Under the pieces are notes generated by a model, which did no database searches, was not told the DNA's origin, and was given only the letters and a program-made list of their open reading frames with translations. Both the position numbers and the translations under genes were made by a program. A stretch of DNA of 64,000 nt, from the NCBI GenBank assembly GCA_963556255.1, contig OY744616.1:34406621-34470620 (forward strand), read 5' to 3'. Below are positions 42,001 through 49,465 of the stretch, piece by piece; within the stretch, counting starts at the first letter, position 1, and every line of letters begins with the position of its first letter. This stretch comes from Allolobophora icterica (lineage: Eukaryota > Annelida > Clitellata > Crassiclitellata > Lumbricidae).

Positions 42001-43436
42001 CAATTACCTGACTCTTTCCAATGGTTACCATTATCTTTATCATAACAATTAGACAGTGCGCTAACTTTTTCTAATGGTTACCATTATCTTTATTAAAGCA
42101 ATTAGACTTATTAGCTTATTGTTTCCAACGGTTACCATTATCTTTATTAGAGCAATTAGACAATTAGTTTATTGTTTCCAATGGTTACAATAATATTTAT
42201 TATTTCAATTAGACAATTAGCTTATTGTTTCCAATGGATACCATTATCTTTATTGAAGCAATTAGACAGTTTACTGTTTCCAATGGATACCATTATCTTT
42301 ATTAGACCAATTAGACAATTAGTTTATTGTTTCCAGTGGTTACAATAATATTTATTATTTCAGTTAGACAATTGGCTTATTGTTTCCAACGGTTACCATT
42401 ATCTTTATTAAAGCAATTAGACAATTAGTTTATTGTTTCCAATGGTTACAATAATATTTATTATTTCAATTAGACAATTAGCTTATTGTTTCCAATGGAT
42501 ACCATTATCTTTATTGAAGCAATTAGACAGTTTACTGTTTCCAATGGATACCATTATCTTTATTAGACCAATTAGACAATTATTTTATTGTTTCCAGTGG
42601 TTACAATAATATTTATTATTTCAGTTAGACAATTGGCTTATTGTTTCTAATGGATACCATTATCTTTATTAGAGCAATTAGACATTTAGTTTATTGTTTC
42701 CAATGGTTACAGTAATATTTATTATTTCAGTTAGACAATTAGCTTATTGTTTCCAACGGATACCATTATCTTTATTGAAGCAATTAGACAATTAGTTTAC
42801 TGTTTCCAATGGATACCAGTATCTTTATAAATTAGACAGTTTATTATTATTATTTTTATGTGATTTCGCGTAGGAACAGCTACAGTATCAATCGACACCT
42901 TGTGCATTTTTTTTTACAATAGTGGCACTGTGGAAGTGTATTATAGTAACAATATTCACTCACACAGTCAATGTCAACTTTATTTACTGAATTAATCTGT
43001 CACCTAGAGGGGTCACCTAGTTTATAAAGTTATACGTTTCAATCTGTTAACCCATCTTTATTTAGTGCTCACCCCAGATTGGTTTAACTGCTGCAGTGTG
43101 TGTGCGTGCGTGTGTGCGTGCATGCGTGTGTGTGTCAGACAGTATATAGATAAAGCAGGAATTAGAGAAATTTAAATTAGAGTAAGTGCTTAAGTTCGTT
43201 TTAGCTCGTTTCAGCATATTTATTAAGGATGATTTGGAGAAATTTAAGTAAAGTGTATTTTCTTTCCTCTTTTTACAGCAAGACCAATTCAGAACAGTAG
43301 TCTGATGCAGTCCGAGTCAGACCTTTCAAGTGAGGAGCTGCTCTTTGTTAACAGCAAACGAACGGCAAATGGCTTTGCGAAGAAACTGAACAATAATGGC
43401 TCGGCTGTTTCCGGTCCTAAGCAGACGGCTGCATGA
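20142..43436 (+). CDS. KIAA0319L-like: KIAA0319/KIAA0319L-like PKD-domain membrane protein (22 exons found, N-terminus missing)
   Basis: Type I membrane glycoprotein. In vertebrates the family (KIAA0319, KIAA0319L) works in endosome-Golgi trafficking and neuronal migration; KIAA0319L is the AAV receptor. Exons assembled by homology and intron phase: 20142-20438, 21609-21887, 22348-22479, 23536-23646, 25114-25211, 27553-27640, 28403-28492, 29029-29173, 29692-29756, 30942-31102, 31527-31650, 32597-32729, 33592-33740, 34138-34289, 34750-34888, 35519-35589, 38196-38299, 38575-38717, 39212-39334, 39934-40024, 40190-40305, 43279-43436. They sum to 2969 nt, giving 988 codons plus TGA with every phase matching, which strongly supports the model. 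Order in this partial product: MANSC about 5-95, EGF-like about 145-190, linker to 240, five PKD 240-720, Cys-rich module 829-867, TM 868-893, tail to 988. The exon with start codon and signal peptide was not found. A single invertebrate gene is expected to be co-orthologous to both vertebrate paralogues (family knowledge). Confidence 0.95.
20439..21608 (+). other. KIAA0319-like intron, nothing further seen
   Basis: Intron between the MANSC and EGF exons; no repeat or exon recognised. Confidence 0.6.
21609..21887 (+). CDS. KIAA0319L-like: KIAA0319-like exon: Ser/Thr-rich stretch plus EGF-like module
   Basis: Phase 1-1 exon of 279 nt, acceptor tgtaattag, donor GTAAAC. It encodes a Thr/Ser/Pro-rich, probably O-glycosylated stretch, then six cysteines spaced like an EGF domain: C-x5-C-x5-C, a longer gap, then CAC followed by TGF and a last Cys. 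As I recall them, the human proteins have no EGF module between MANSC and the first PKD domain, so this looks like an added or lineage-retained module. The frame joins perfectly to the MANSC exon (split CAA codon). Confidence 0.9.
21990..22255. repeat. Pyrimidine-rich (TCTG/TTTC)n tract
   Basis: ctgtctgtctgtctttct-like low complexity in the intron between the EGF and linker exons. Confidence 0.85.
22348..22479 (+). CDS. KIAA0319L-like: KIAA0319-like exon: Ser/Thr/Pro linker
   Basis: Phase 1-1 exon of 132 nt, acceptor cttttag, with an unusual donor GTCCGT. It encodes only a Ser/Thr/Pro/Val-rich, mucin-like spacer between the EGF-like module and PKD1, the same position as the low-complexity linker in KIAA0319L. 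It has no conserved motif of its own; support comes from open frame, phase and position. Confidence 0.75.
22905..23010 (+). mobile_element. Degraded tRNA-like SINE head
   Basis: tttggtgtcactgtgaggtg and, 40 bases on, ccagggtttgaaactc, an A/B-box arrangement. Weakly supported. Confidence 0.4.
23196..23400 (+). mobile_element. tRNA-derived SINE, second type
   Basis: Head gatggcagagtggctgagcg (A box), ggcttcgaatcctaggccc (B box), then a body ending near gagcgcctctttaaatccc. The head resembles tRNA-Leu/Ser types, but spacing and arms do not fold as a tRNA. Lies just upstream of the PKD1 exon at 23536. Confidence 0.65.
23536..27640 (+). CDS. KIAA0319L-like: KIAA0319-like exons for PKD domain 1 (three exons)
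   Basis: Exons 23536-23646, 25114-25211 and 27553-27640. The product begins LVVSAGE with [11 protein letters not shown], continues through YQWSLFAHP, and ends GTYTFKVSV...YVNITVLP; each matches human KIAA0319L PKD1 in order. The middle exon's acceptor is taken at ttgtaatgtag, because the nearer attacag would break the phase and lose the D-N-Y-R residues aligning with TYTYDW. Donors are GTTTGA, GTAAAA and GTAAGT. Confidence 0.92.
24490..24760 (-). repeat. Dispersed repeat family, copy 2 (no MITE)
   Basis: Minus-strand copy of the repeat at 10260-10870, continuous through the point where the other copy carries a MITE, so it acts as a paralogous empty site. Confidence 0.8.
24856..24920. repeat. 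65-bp fold-back element with perfect 16-bp arms
   Basis: acactttaacgacgag (24856-24871) and ctcgtcgttaaagtgt (24905-24920). Confidence 0.9.
25326..25582 (-). mobile_element. tRNA-derived SINE with LINE-like 3' hairpin tail
   Basis: Minus strand: head gtggtggctcagtggtaaga (A box), ggttgcaggttcgaatccc (B box), a 140-bp body, then gcgcctctgagtagtgg...cgagaggcgctatag and an ATAAA-rich tail. Full-length and the best-preserved copy in the window. Located in the intron between exons 25114-25211 and 27553-27640. Confidence 0.88.
25655..25920. repeat. (CAGA)n-rich tandem repeat
   Basis: gacagacagaca runs with a ~110-bp segment (attctga..taggcagata ... gccagcatac) present twice. Confidence 0.85.
26600..26680 (+). 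repeat. Dispersed 80-bp repeat copy
   Basis: ctggtgtctaatgtacatca then caatggcacacaaaacaaag, same family as 13440-13520. Confidence 0.7.
28002..28027. repeat. (AAT)n microsatellite
   Basis: About eight uninterrupted units in a KIAA0319-like intron. Confidence 0.95.
28403..29756 (+). CDS. KIAA0319L-like: KIAA0319-like exons for PKD domain 2 (three exons)
   Basis: Exons 28403-28492, 29029-29173 and 29692-29756. Motifs: [15 protein letters not shown] then [24 protein letters not shown] and LTVTDSDG. The YHW tryptophan sits where PKD domains carry their conserved core Trp. Phases run 1/1, 1/2, 2/1 and close correctly. Confidence 0.93.
28792..28905 (+). mobile_element. tRNA-derived SINE head (partial)
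   Basis: ccttgtaaccggagggtcgc then aggttcgaatcta: same A/B-box region as the SINE at 25326-25582, opposite orientation and truncated before the hairpin tail. Confidence 0.7.
29925..30110. repeat. (GT)n microsatellite
   Basis: Long gtgtgt run with regular gatttgt interruptions, intronic. Confidence 0.97.
30365..30510 (-). mobile_element. tRNA-like SINE fragment
   Basis: Minus strand starts gggacatggtagtcaaatga and continues to ggaccttgagcaagtcctca; this last phrase matches the body of the 25.5-kb SINE (ggaccttgggcaagtccttc). Confidence 0.6.
30942..31650 (+). CDS. KIAA0319L-like: KIAA0319-like exons for PKD domain 3 (two exons)
   Basis: Exons 30942-31102 and 31527-31650. Motifs: [37 protein letters not shown], then [23 protein letters not shown] and VFVKP. 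This is the best-conserved PKD of the gene. The join is phase 0; the donor of the second exon is GTCAGT. Confidence 0.95.
31751..32194. mobile_element. MITE with perfect 28-bp terminal inverted repeats
   Basis: 31751-31778 and 32167-32194 are perfect inverted repeats containing CCAGGGCTCAAAACCCG. If the outermost TA on each side is the target duplication, the element is Tc1/mariner-like; the CAGGGCTC motif alone would suggest hAT. 444 bp, AT-rich non-coding interior, within an intron of the KIAA0319-like gene. Confidence 0.8.
32205..32270 (+). mobile_element. tRNA-like SINE head fragment
   Basis: gggacatggtagctctgatt then ggttagagcgctcgcg, an A-box-like head related to the minus-strand head at 30.5 kb. 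No good B box. Sits directly beside the MITE ending at 32194. Confidence 0.5.
32597..33740 (+). CDS. KIAA0319L-like: KIAA0319-like exons for PKD domain 4 (two exons)
   Basis: Exons 32597-32729 and 33592-33740. Motifs: [41 protein letters not shown], then [15 protein letters not shown] and VTVKE. The join splits a glycine codon (phase 2). N-x-S/T sites suggest glycosylation. Confidence 0.95.
34138..34888 (+). CDS. KIAA0319L-like: KIAA0319-like exons for PKD domain 5 (two exons)
   Basis: Exons 34138-34289 and 34750-34888. Motifs: [44 protein letters not shown], then [11 protein letters not shown] and [17 protein letters not shown] followed by a DVxxLSDHQ-like stretch mirrors the human PKD5 junction. 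Donors GTTTGT and GTTCGT are weak, but the frame requires them. Confidence 0.94.
35519..38717 (+). CDS. KIAA0319L-like: KIAA0319-like exons for the post-PKD ectodomain (three exons)
   Basis: Exons 35519-35589, 38196-38299 and 38575-38717. They encode [17 protein letters not shown], a middle segment ending [13 protein letters not shown], then TLIIFYVES and EVVSTLKKL. This matches the NNLVEIILDI to FFVQ to AAMLKSEL region between PKD5 and the Cys-rich module of KIAA0319L. The 2.6-kb intron 35590-38195 holds a tandem repeat and nested mobile elements. Confidence 0.9.
35800..36117 (+). repeat. Dispersed-repeat copy whose tail expanded into a ~20-bp tandem array
   Basis: 35800-35862 is a copy of the 80-bp family; its last phrase aaccaagccataatcaggt is then repeated about 13 times to 36117, with ttt/cat variants. 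In the KIAA0319-like intron after exon 35519-35589. Confidence 0.85.
36239..37924. mobile_element. 1.7-kb unit with imperfect 34-36-bp terminal inverted repeats
   Basis: 36239-36274 (gcacgagcac...ctagtcgccgactaag) pairs as an inverted repeat with 37891-37924, about 25 of 35 positions matching. Each end also contains its own hairpin (36264-36290 region: cgccgactaag/cttagtcagcg). No open frame between; contains the 37607-37803 MITE and a (TAAG)n stretch. Family unknown. Confidence 0.5.
37607..37803. mobile_element. hAT-like MITE (197 bp) with perfect 8-bp TSD
   Basis: Ends CAAGGCCGTAGCTAGG and, inverted, CAGGGCCGTAGCTAGG (15/16). Flanks cagctagc at 37599-37606 and 37804-37811 are identical. 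The interior has repeated aacaccccccgaaa. Nested inside the larger inverted-repeat unit 36239-37924. Confidence 0.92.
38772..38945 (-). mobile_element. LINE 3' end fragment in KIAA0319-like intron
   Basis: Minus strand reads [10 protein letters not shown]...[13 protein letters not shown], a LINE C-terminus, ending in a degraded hairpin tail (tatagcgccgctcgcagc). Begins about 55 bases after the exon 38575-38717. Confidence 0.7.
39212..39334 (+). CDS. KIAA0319L-like: KIAA0319-like exon: juxtamembrane Cys-rich (EGF-like) module
   Basis: Phase 1-1 exon of 123 nt, acceptor tttttctttag, donor GTTCGT. The motif C-x3-NCSDHGVCD, then [12 protein letters not shown] and a last TNC, is nearly identical to the CQLNCSDHGHCD/CICDPFWMENF module of human KIAA0319L. 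It is highly diagnostic for the family. Confidence 0.96.
39934..40024 (+). CDS. KIAA0319L-like: KIAA0319-like exon: transmembrane helix
   Basis: Acceptor ctgctgttgtag, donor GTAATT. It encodes [19 protein letters not shown] and further hydrophobic residues to CYCKR: a single helix of about 24 residues followed by Cys/basic residues, the expected stop-transfer of a type I protein. It aligns with human WSVLYVIIATFVIVVALG. Confidence 0.95.
40190..43436 (+). CDS. KIAA0319L-like: KIAA0319-like exons for the cytoplasmic tail and stop
   Basis: Exons 40190-40305 and 43279-43436; TGA at 43434-43436. The tail holds [17 protein letters not shown], then [19 protein letters not shown] and a basic/polar end. 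[13 protein letters not shown] aligns with human SLMHSESELDSDD, the conserved acidic cluster of the tail. A 53-bp tandem array fills about a third of the 3-kb intron between these exons. Confidence 0.93.
41503..41570. repeat. Dispersed repeat with CCCxGAGG/CCCTCAGGG hairpin, copy 1
   Basis: (TTA)n then tttgccccgaggtacttcat, tccctcagggacttagagat. Second copy at 62760-62835. Confidence 0.75.
41810..42848. repeat. 53-bp tandem array, ~19 units, in the last KIAA0319-like intron
   Basis: Unit attagacaattagcttattg then tttccaatggataccattat and ctttattaaagca. A five-unit block (about 264 bp) repeats as a higher-order unit (near 42163 and 42427). Confidence 0.93.
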
Positions 43437-44400
43437 CCAAACACTGATAGCGGATAGCACTGGTTTGAATATGTTGCAGTGCAGTTTCGATGTCGTTTAC
43501 AGAGGGTTGAAAGCGACTGGCTTTGCATTTGTGATGGCTGTTTCTATCATTACGGTTGTGAGCATTTACCTAGGTTGCATAAATTTGGGTCATCTGTGAT
43601 TCGTGTTGCATCGACCTGTATTATTTTTTAGACGCTATCAGCAGAGTTTCTACTATGGCTACTTTACCATTTAACAAAGGGTTTCGTACTTGTTGTGTGA
43701 ATTTTGCTGAGGCTCTTGCGTGTGGGCTTTAGGTTAGAGCTTTAGCGCTTAAACATCCATGGCAGGATTGTGCCACGTTTACTCGTCATCAAATGACATC
43801 CTGACTTGCAGGTCATAAAGGTTTAAGGCTTCCAAGTTGTGTAATACTGATTATGACTTTAACCAATTGTCTGTTTACTGCTGTGGGGATGCCAGAGATT
43901 CCGTTAGTAATAATTATTACGTGTTAGTGGTAAAGTAGCAGTGTTTCAGTTAAGTTGGCAGAGTAGCTTCTGCTGCTTAAATCTTTCTAGTTCTGGATCT
44001 GTGTACTTTCTGAAATCGATTTCAACTCAGTGCTTTGTAGGTTGGTAAAATAGTTCAGTTTGATTGTTTTAATAACCGAAGGAGTGTTTCATCGATGACT
44101 GCTGGCTTCTTCTCTCATCCTCTGACTGTTTGTCTTTCAATCGCAATTTGATCTCATCTATGCAACATGAAAAGCATCTGGAGGAAATTTTATAGGCTGT
44201 AATTTTCCGTTAATTTGAGAACGAACCTTGTTTTTGCAACCTAGACTCATATGACAGAGCTTTTCTGAAACACTACACATCTGCAACAGGTATCAGATTA
44301 AGGTGTCACTCTGCTCTGATCGAAGCTAAAAGCAAAGAAAATAGGAATCGTTGAATTAATACATATTGAAAGGAATAAACTTTGCGTTTGGTTTACAAAA
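43437..44400 (+). other. Putative 3' UTR of the KIAA0319-like gene
   Basis: Sequence after the stop codon with no convincing open frame. The first AATAAA with a GT-rich stretch downstream is at 44374-44379, giving an inferred 3' UTR of about 950 nt. Later signals (for example near 45827) are possible. Confidence 0.45.
44374..44379 (+). terminator. Candidate polyadenylation signal, KIAA0319-like gene
   Basis: Canonical AATAAA about 940 bases after the stop codon, followed within 30-60 bases by GT-rich DNA. Inferred; no transcript evidence. Confidence 0.4.
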
Positions 44401-44869
44401 CAACTGGGTGTTAGTGAAAAGTGTATGTTTGTGATGGCCGATGGTGGCTTGCGGCTGAGCTGTTTTTTGTTGCTTGAGTTTTCCAGTTGAAGTGAAGAAC
44501 TGATAATCTGTGATGCATGATCAATGGAGGATTAGATTTTGATATTACTGTAAATTTGAAGACTGTAAATATTTGTGTGTGACAAGTCTTATGGTCCTCC
44601 CCTGGCACGTGCTTATTGTTGTTATCGAGAACCATTGATGCAGGTTCTCATGTTTACTTGTAGCTAAAGTGGTCACAGGTTTTGAAAAACTGCCACTTAG
44701 ATTTCTGCCACACTGGGCGCTTTGAGTTCACGAACTAGAACAATTGACAAAAGGTTTTGACATTTGATAAGCTTTAGTGATGATGATGTCATGATGTTGA
44801 TGTCATTGGTGTTTATGTTATTTTGATGCGGCGATGATGATGTCATGAGGTTCGTGATTATTATTATTA

Positions 44870-44950
44870 ATTGGTAGGTTCTCTATTGCTGGTGTCTAAT
44901 GCACAAGGCATCATTTGATGGTGCACCAAAGCCAAACTGTAATCAGGAGC
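44870..44950 (+). repeat. Dispersed 80-bp repeat copy
   Basis: ctggtgtctaatgcacaagg then gatggtgcaccaaagccaaa, same family as 13440-13520. Confidence 0.7.
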
Positions 44951-47900
44951 TGTAGTCATGAATTTAGTCGTGATGCTCGTAATGCATGTTTATCGTCTGC
45001 ATTTAAAAAGTCTTCTGTGTGATTGTATTAAGAGGGTTTGTTTTGGCTTTTTGTCTATTTTGTGTTGCCAAGAGTGCAGTAGAAAAGTACTTGGAAATGT
45101 CTGAGTCACGGTTTTGGCTTGGCAAGACAGTTGAAATAGATGAGGAGTTTCACTAGGAAATTGCTCCCGCTTTGACGATTGTGGCGTTGATGATTCATAT
45201 CATAAATTTTTATTTATATTTTTCGGATATTTTTTGTGTGTTTAAAAGCCCTGTCCTAATATCATTATTATTATTACTATGTCATTATTATTTTATTGTA
45301 ATTAAGCCATGATGTGATTGATTGATTGATAGCCACACTTTTCTATTTTTCATAAAACCTTATAGAAGGTGGTGGCCATAGATGTGGAAGACCAGAAGAA
45401 GGCAGTCAGGTTCTAATGCCAAAGATAATTTAATCAACTGAGAAAAGAAAAATGAAGATTGATGTCGTTAGTAACAACCTTTAAAATACAAAGAACTGCA
45501 ATTTTCGTCGTCTGTGGTACGCCAGTTATTTCAATTTCAGCTTTGCCTACATGAGAAAATGGGCAGAGCAACTGAGTTTGGATTTTTAGAAGTCATGGTT
45601 TAGAATACATTACAGAAGCCATATGTTAGAAAATATGGGCATAACATAGGTTATGTTTTCAGCTGTTCAAACTGCTTTAGGCCTTCATTTTGTTCACCTC
45701 GGTGTTTTCTGATTATCGATTCAAGCATGTGACCAAAGTCAGCGTTGATGATTCAGCATAAGTACAACTTTTATAGTCATATAATTGTGATAAACTTGTA
45801 TTATTACAGAAAATCAATCAGCCTAAGAATAAATAAGTACCAGTGTTAATCATATGGTCGTGAGACACTGTCATTGTTCACTGATAACCCTTTCCGAGTC
45901 AATTGTATTTCTTTCAAAACGACTGATATGCATTCTAGTTTTAGCTGCAGGTAGTTTTGTTAACTCAGAACTTACAGCCAGCCTTTACTGTTTTAGATAG
46001 GAGCAGAAGTGCAGAAAGCCAGTGTGTTCTTATTGTTGATTTTCCAAATCAGATCTTTGTGGACTCGTACTAAGGTACTCAAAGTTGTGTATATACCGGT
46101 ACATCAAAGGAAGTATATAATATTCAGTATGTATATATTCACAGTATTTATGTGACTGACCTAATATTGTAAATATCAGACGATTGGTGTATATTTTGAT
46201 GGATGGAACTGGATTATAATTTGATTATTTATGCTCTTCCTCAGTTTCTGGCACAGCAGACTTCCTGTGGTTAAAAGTAACCAACTAGCGATTGAACAGG
46301 TTAACAAAACACATGTTCTTTCAAAAGTTTATGTGCTGTGGTTCGCATAATCGCTTCACAGGTTGAAATCATGAGCAAATGGTGGCACAAACATTTCAAA
46401 ACTGCCACGAGTGCCTGATGAAAGTCTGGTATGTTCTGTATTGGCAAAATCGACATTTCAGTTGTGGTTTGCTTTTAGTTTTAACCTTGTTGTAATGTAA
46501 TTTTGAATCTACAAATCTCTACTTGAAGGAAACTCGAAGACTTCTTGGTGATTTGCCTCTGTTCTGAGCTGCCACCGCTTGCTTTGAGCAGGCAAGTTAA
46601 TAGTCGTAATAAAACGTATAGTTTGGGTGACTTTAGGGCATTCTTAGCGTCTCTTGGAACCTTCTTGTGTCTGTCCTGTGGCTGAAGAGCAAAGCTCTTA
46701 GGTCTTGGACATTTTGGCACTCCTTCTGCCGTGGTTTGCTATGCTTTCTTTCTCAGGTTTTCAGTACTTGATGGGTGGGACTCTGCTGTGCCAGAAGCTT
46801 TTTGCATTGTAGGAGTTGCCACAAATGGAGGCTATGTTCGATTCGTCTGTTTTCTTGTACAAATTATGGCAGTGTGCATCGGACCATGTATATAGTGCCT
46901 GTACAGAACCTTACAAAAGTGCTATATGATACACCATAGAGCATATTACAACTCTACAAAATGTGGCCATGTTACTTGGCAAAAATTAGTAAACATTACT
47001 CTATGACAACATTAACGTTACTGTACAGCAGAGTAAGCATCACAACAAACTTAGGCAAAGGAAATTTGGAATCGTTTTGCAGCCGAGGAAGAAACACCTC
47101 GGAAATGGATCGCACATAGATGGATCTGAATCTGAATGCTAATGAGCCTTTCCATCTGCTTCAATGTCATGCTCGCATACATTCCCAAAATGTACTAATT
47201 TGAGTTGAACATTGTATAGGTTATGTAACAAAGACCTACTTGGGTCAGCGTCCGATAACAATGCATCCCAAGTGTCAGCAGTTGGTTGTTAACCCTTTAA
47301 CGACGAGTGTGCACTAAAACGCATGGAAAACTAATCCTTCTCGTCAAAAAAGGATTAAAAAATTGTAATATTAATACAGCTATTGTTGTTCCTAATAGTA
47401 TAATCTACGACTGCTCTACTATTCCCTCTACTAAAGTAACTACCTGTACTTCCGTAGGATTCTGCTATTGTTACGTGTAATGCTGGTGCTCCTTTCGACT
47501 GGAAATTTTGTAGGAATAAAATTGCAAATACGTGTAGCCAAAATATTAATTGATAAGTATTTTGGGGATTTTTTATCTACTAGAAATATGTCGTTAGGAT
47601 GTGTGTGATTAACTGAGTTTTTTCTGTTATTAAACATAAAAATAGTTAGGAAACTGAAGCAATTACAAATGTATAATGCATGTATGAATATCTGGACACA
47701 AATCTGATGTTGCTTGCCAGCCTAAGTGATGATAAACAAGTTCGTTTGTTTCACGTTAAACAATGAAACCTGACAAATGACTAGATTTCCTTTGTAGGCC
47801 AGAACGCTTTCTTCGAGAGGTGTGTGCATAATTGTTCGTGTTGATTTTTCTCATTTATCAGCGTTACTCCGACGTTCGAGCATTAACAGTCCTGAGTGTC

Positions 47901-48090
47901 ATTTACAAGATGCTCCACTCTGCCCCACCTTCGTTTCTTTGCTCCAAGGTATAGGTAGTCGTTATCAGTTTCGACCTCTCCGCTGAGCTTGGCCTTTAAA
48001 GATCATCTTGCCTTTGCACACACACTCTCCTTCTCAAGTGGCCATTTTTAGTGCAGACTAGTAGCAAACTGCTGGCAGGCAGTACCTTTA
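44951..48090. other. Intergenic, no gene seen
   Basis: Between the convergent genes. Only small open frames; one on the minus strand at 46481-46720 has no recognisable motif. Confidence 0.5.
47289..47358. repeat. Fold-back element related to 24856-24920
   Basis: TTAA then ccctttaacgacgagtgtgc at left; ttctcgtc...aaggattaaa at right, imperfect. TTAA at both ends. Confidence 0.6.
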
Positions 48091-48094
48091 AGGT

Positions 48095-48335
48095 TATGGC
48101 TTACACAAATTGGGTGTAACTTGAAGAAACCATATGCTTTTAATGACTAAGGTTACACAAATAAGGTATGGCTTATACAAATTGGGTGTAACTTGCATAA
48201 GCCACACACTTGTCAACTGTGTGGCTTAGACTATTACTTAGGTACACTAATTAACTAGGTATGGCTTATGCAATCTGGGTTTAACTCGTATAAGCTATAC
48301 ACTTTCTAACAGCTAAAGTGTATGGCTTTAACAAA
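48095..48335. repeat. Three ~80-bp repeats with internal inverted repeats
   Basis: Three copies around tatggcttatacaaattggg and tgtaactt; inside, cataagccacacac pairs with gtgtggctta. Confidence 0.75.
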
Positions 48336-48875
48336 ATGGCTTTAGCATCGACTAAAATGCATCAAATTAGTGTTTTTCAGTATTTTATTCTTTCAATTCT
48401 TTTCACTGTAAAGTTTGTATTCGAAGTAAAACTTGTTTTGACCTAGGAGTGTTTTTTGCTGCTGTTGCATAGTCAACTGTGTTAGTAGCCTGTGCAAGAT
48501 GTTGCACAGCTAGAATTTGAAGTAATTTTAAATTACTTTGAAGAAGTTTCCAGTGCTGTTGCCAAAGCATTGCATGACCTATTATGACCTCTTAAATTTG
48601 CCCACTCTAGTCCGTCTCCCACTGGAAATACATTTTCTGCCATACATTTAATTCCTACCCATAGAGGTTGTACCCCTCGGTTTTGCCAACCACGTACTCC
48701 ACCCTGGTTTGGTCTGTAGACGTTTAGCACTTCAGTGCATATATAAACGAGTCCCTTCAAGTGAAATTCGCTTGAAGCATTTGACCTTTGGCCTCTGAAC
48801 ACTAACCTGTTTTTGACTACTGCTCATAACCAAGTACACATCTAAGTTGTTATTGCACATTTCCTCCACTGCCAC

Positions 48876-49051
48876 CAGGGCCACATTAAGGCTAGTGTGG
48901 GCCCAGGTGCTGTGATTACCTATATAGCCATCAGCGTGGGGCCCAATTGCAAGTACAATAAAAAATTTAATGTACTTCCGAAAATGCAGGCCCCTCAAAA
49001 CTGCAGCCCCGGGTGCTGCAACACCCTTGGCACCCCCTTAATTCGGGTCTG
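48876..49051. mobile_element. hAT-like MITE (176 bp) with 8-bp TSD
   Basis: Ends CAGGGCCACATTAAGG and, inverted, CAGACCCGAATTAAGG (12/16). Flanks actgccac (48868-48875) and attgccac (49052-49059), 7 of 8 identical. GC-richer than its surroundings. Confidence 0.85.
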
Positions 49052-49244
49052 ATTGCCACATTTACTGCCAAAGCAAAGGGCAGTCCTATGATGCAGTGGC
49101 CCCATGTTCAAAACTGAAGCTGGCCAAGTAGGCTTATAGTTCTGAGTGAATGACACGAGTGCCTATCCTACAGTCTACCATGGGATGTGGCAACCTTTAC
49201 TTTTTATTATTACTACTACTATTACTACCTGGTCATAACTTCAT

Positions 49245-49465
49245 TCTGCAACACAGTGTAATCTGGTTGTTCCAGTGTTGCGTCCTGCCACAATGCAACA
49301 TGGAGGCTTTGCAGTGGTCAGCCCCTCGTTCTGGAACAGACTTTTCTATGCCTCTATTGTGCAAGCGGTTCAAGACCATTCTATTCAATTGTGGTATTGT
49401 TTAGTCAGGTTGGGAGTACCTCTGATGAGTTTTCTTGAATAGGTGCTATATAAAAAGCACTTAAA
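49245..49465 (+). mobile_element. LINE 3' end fragment
   Basis: Plus strand encodes NLVVPVLRPATMQHGGFAVV then SPSFWNRL, close to the 7.1-kb LINE (FAVVSPTFWDRLP), followed by the tail cctctgatgagttttcttga (tail hairpin 49421-49455 degraded). Same family, opposite orientation. Confidence 0.8.
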
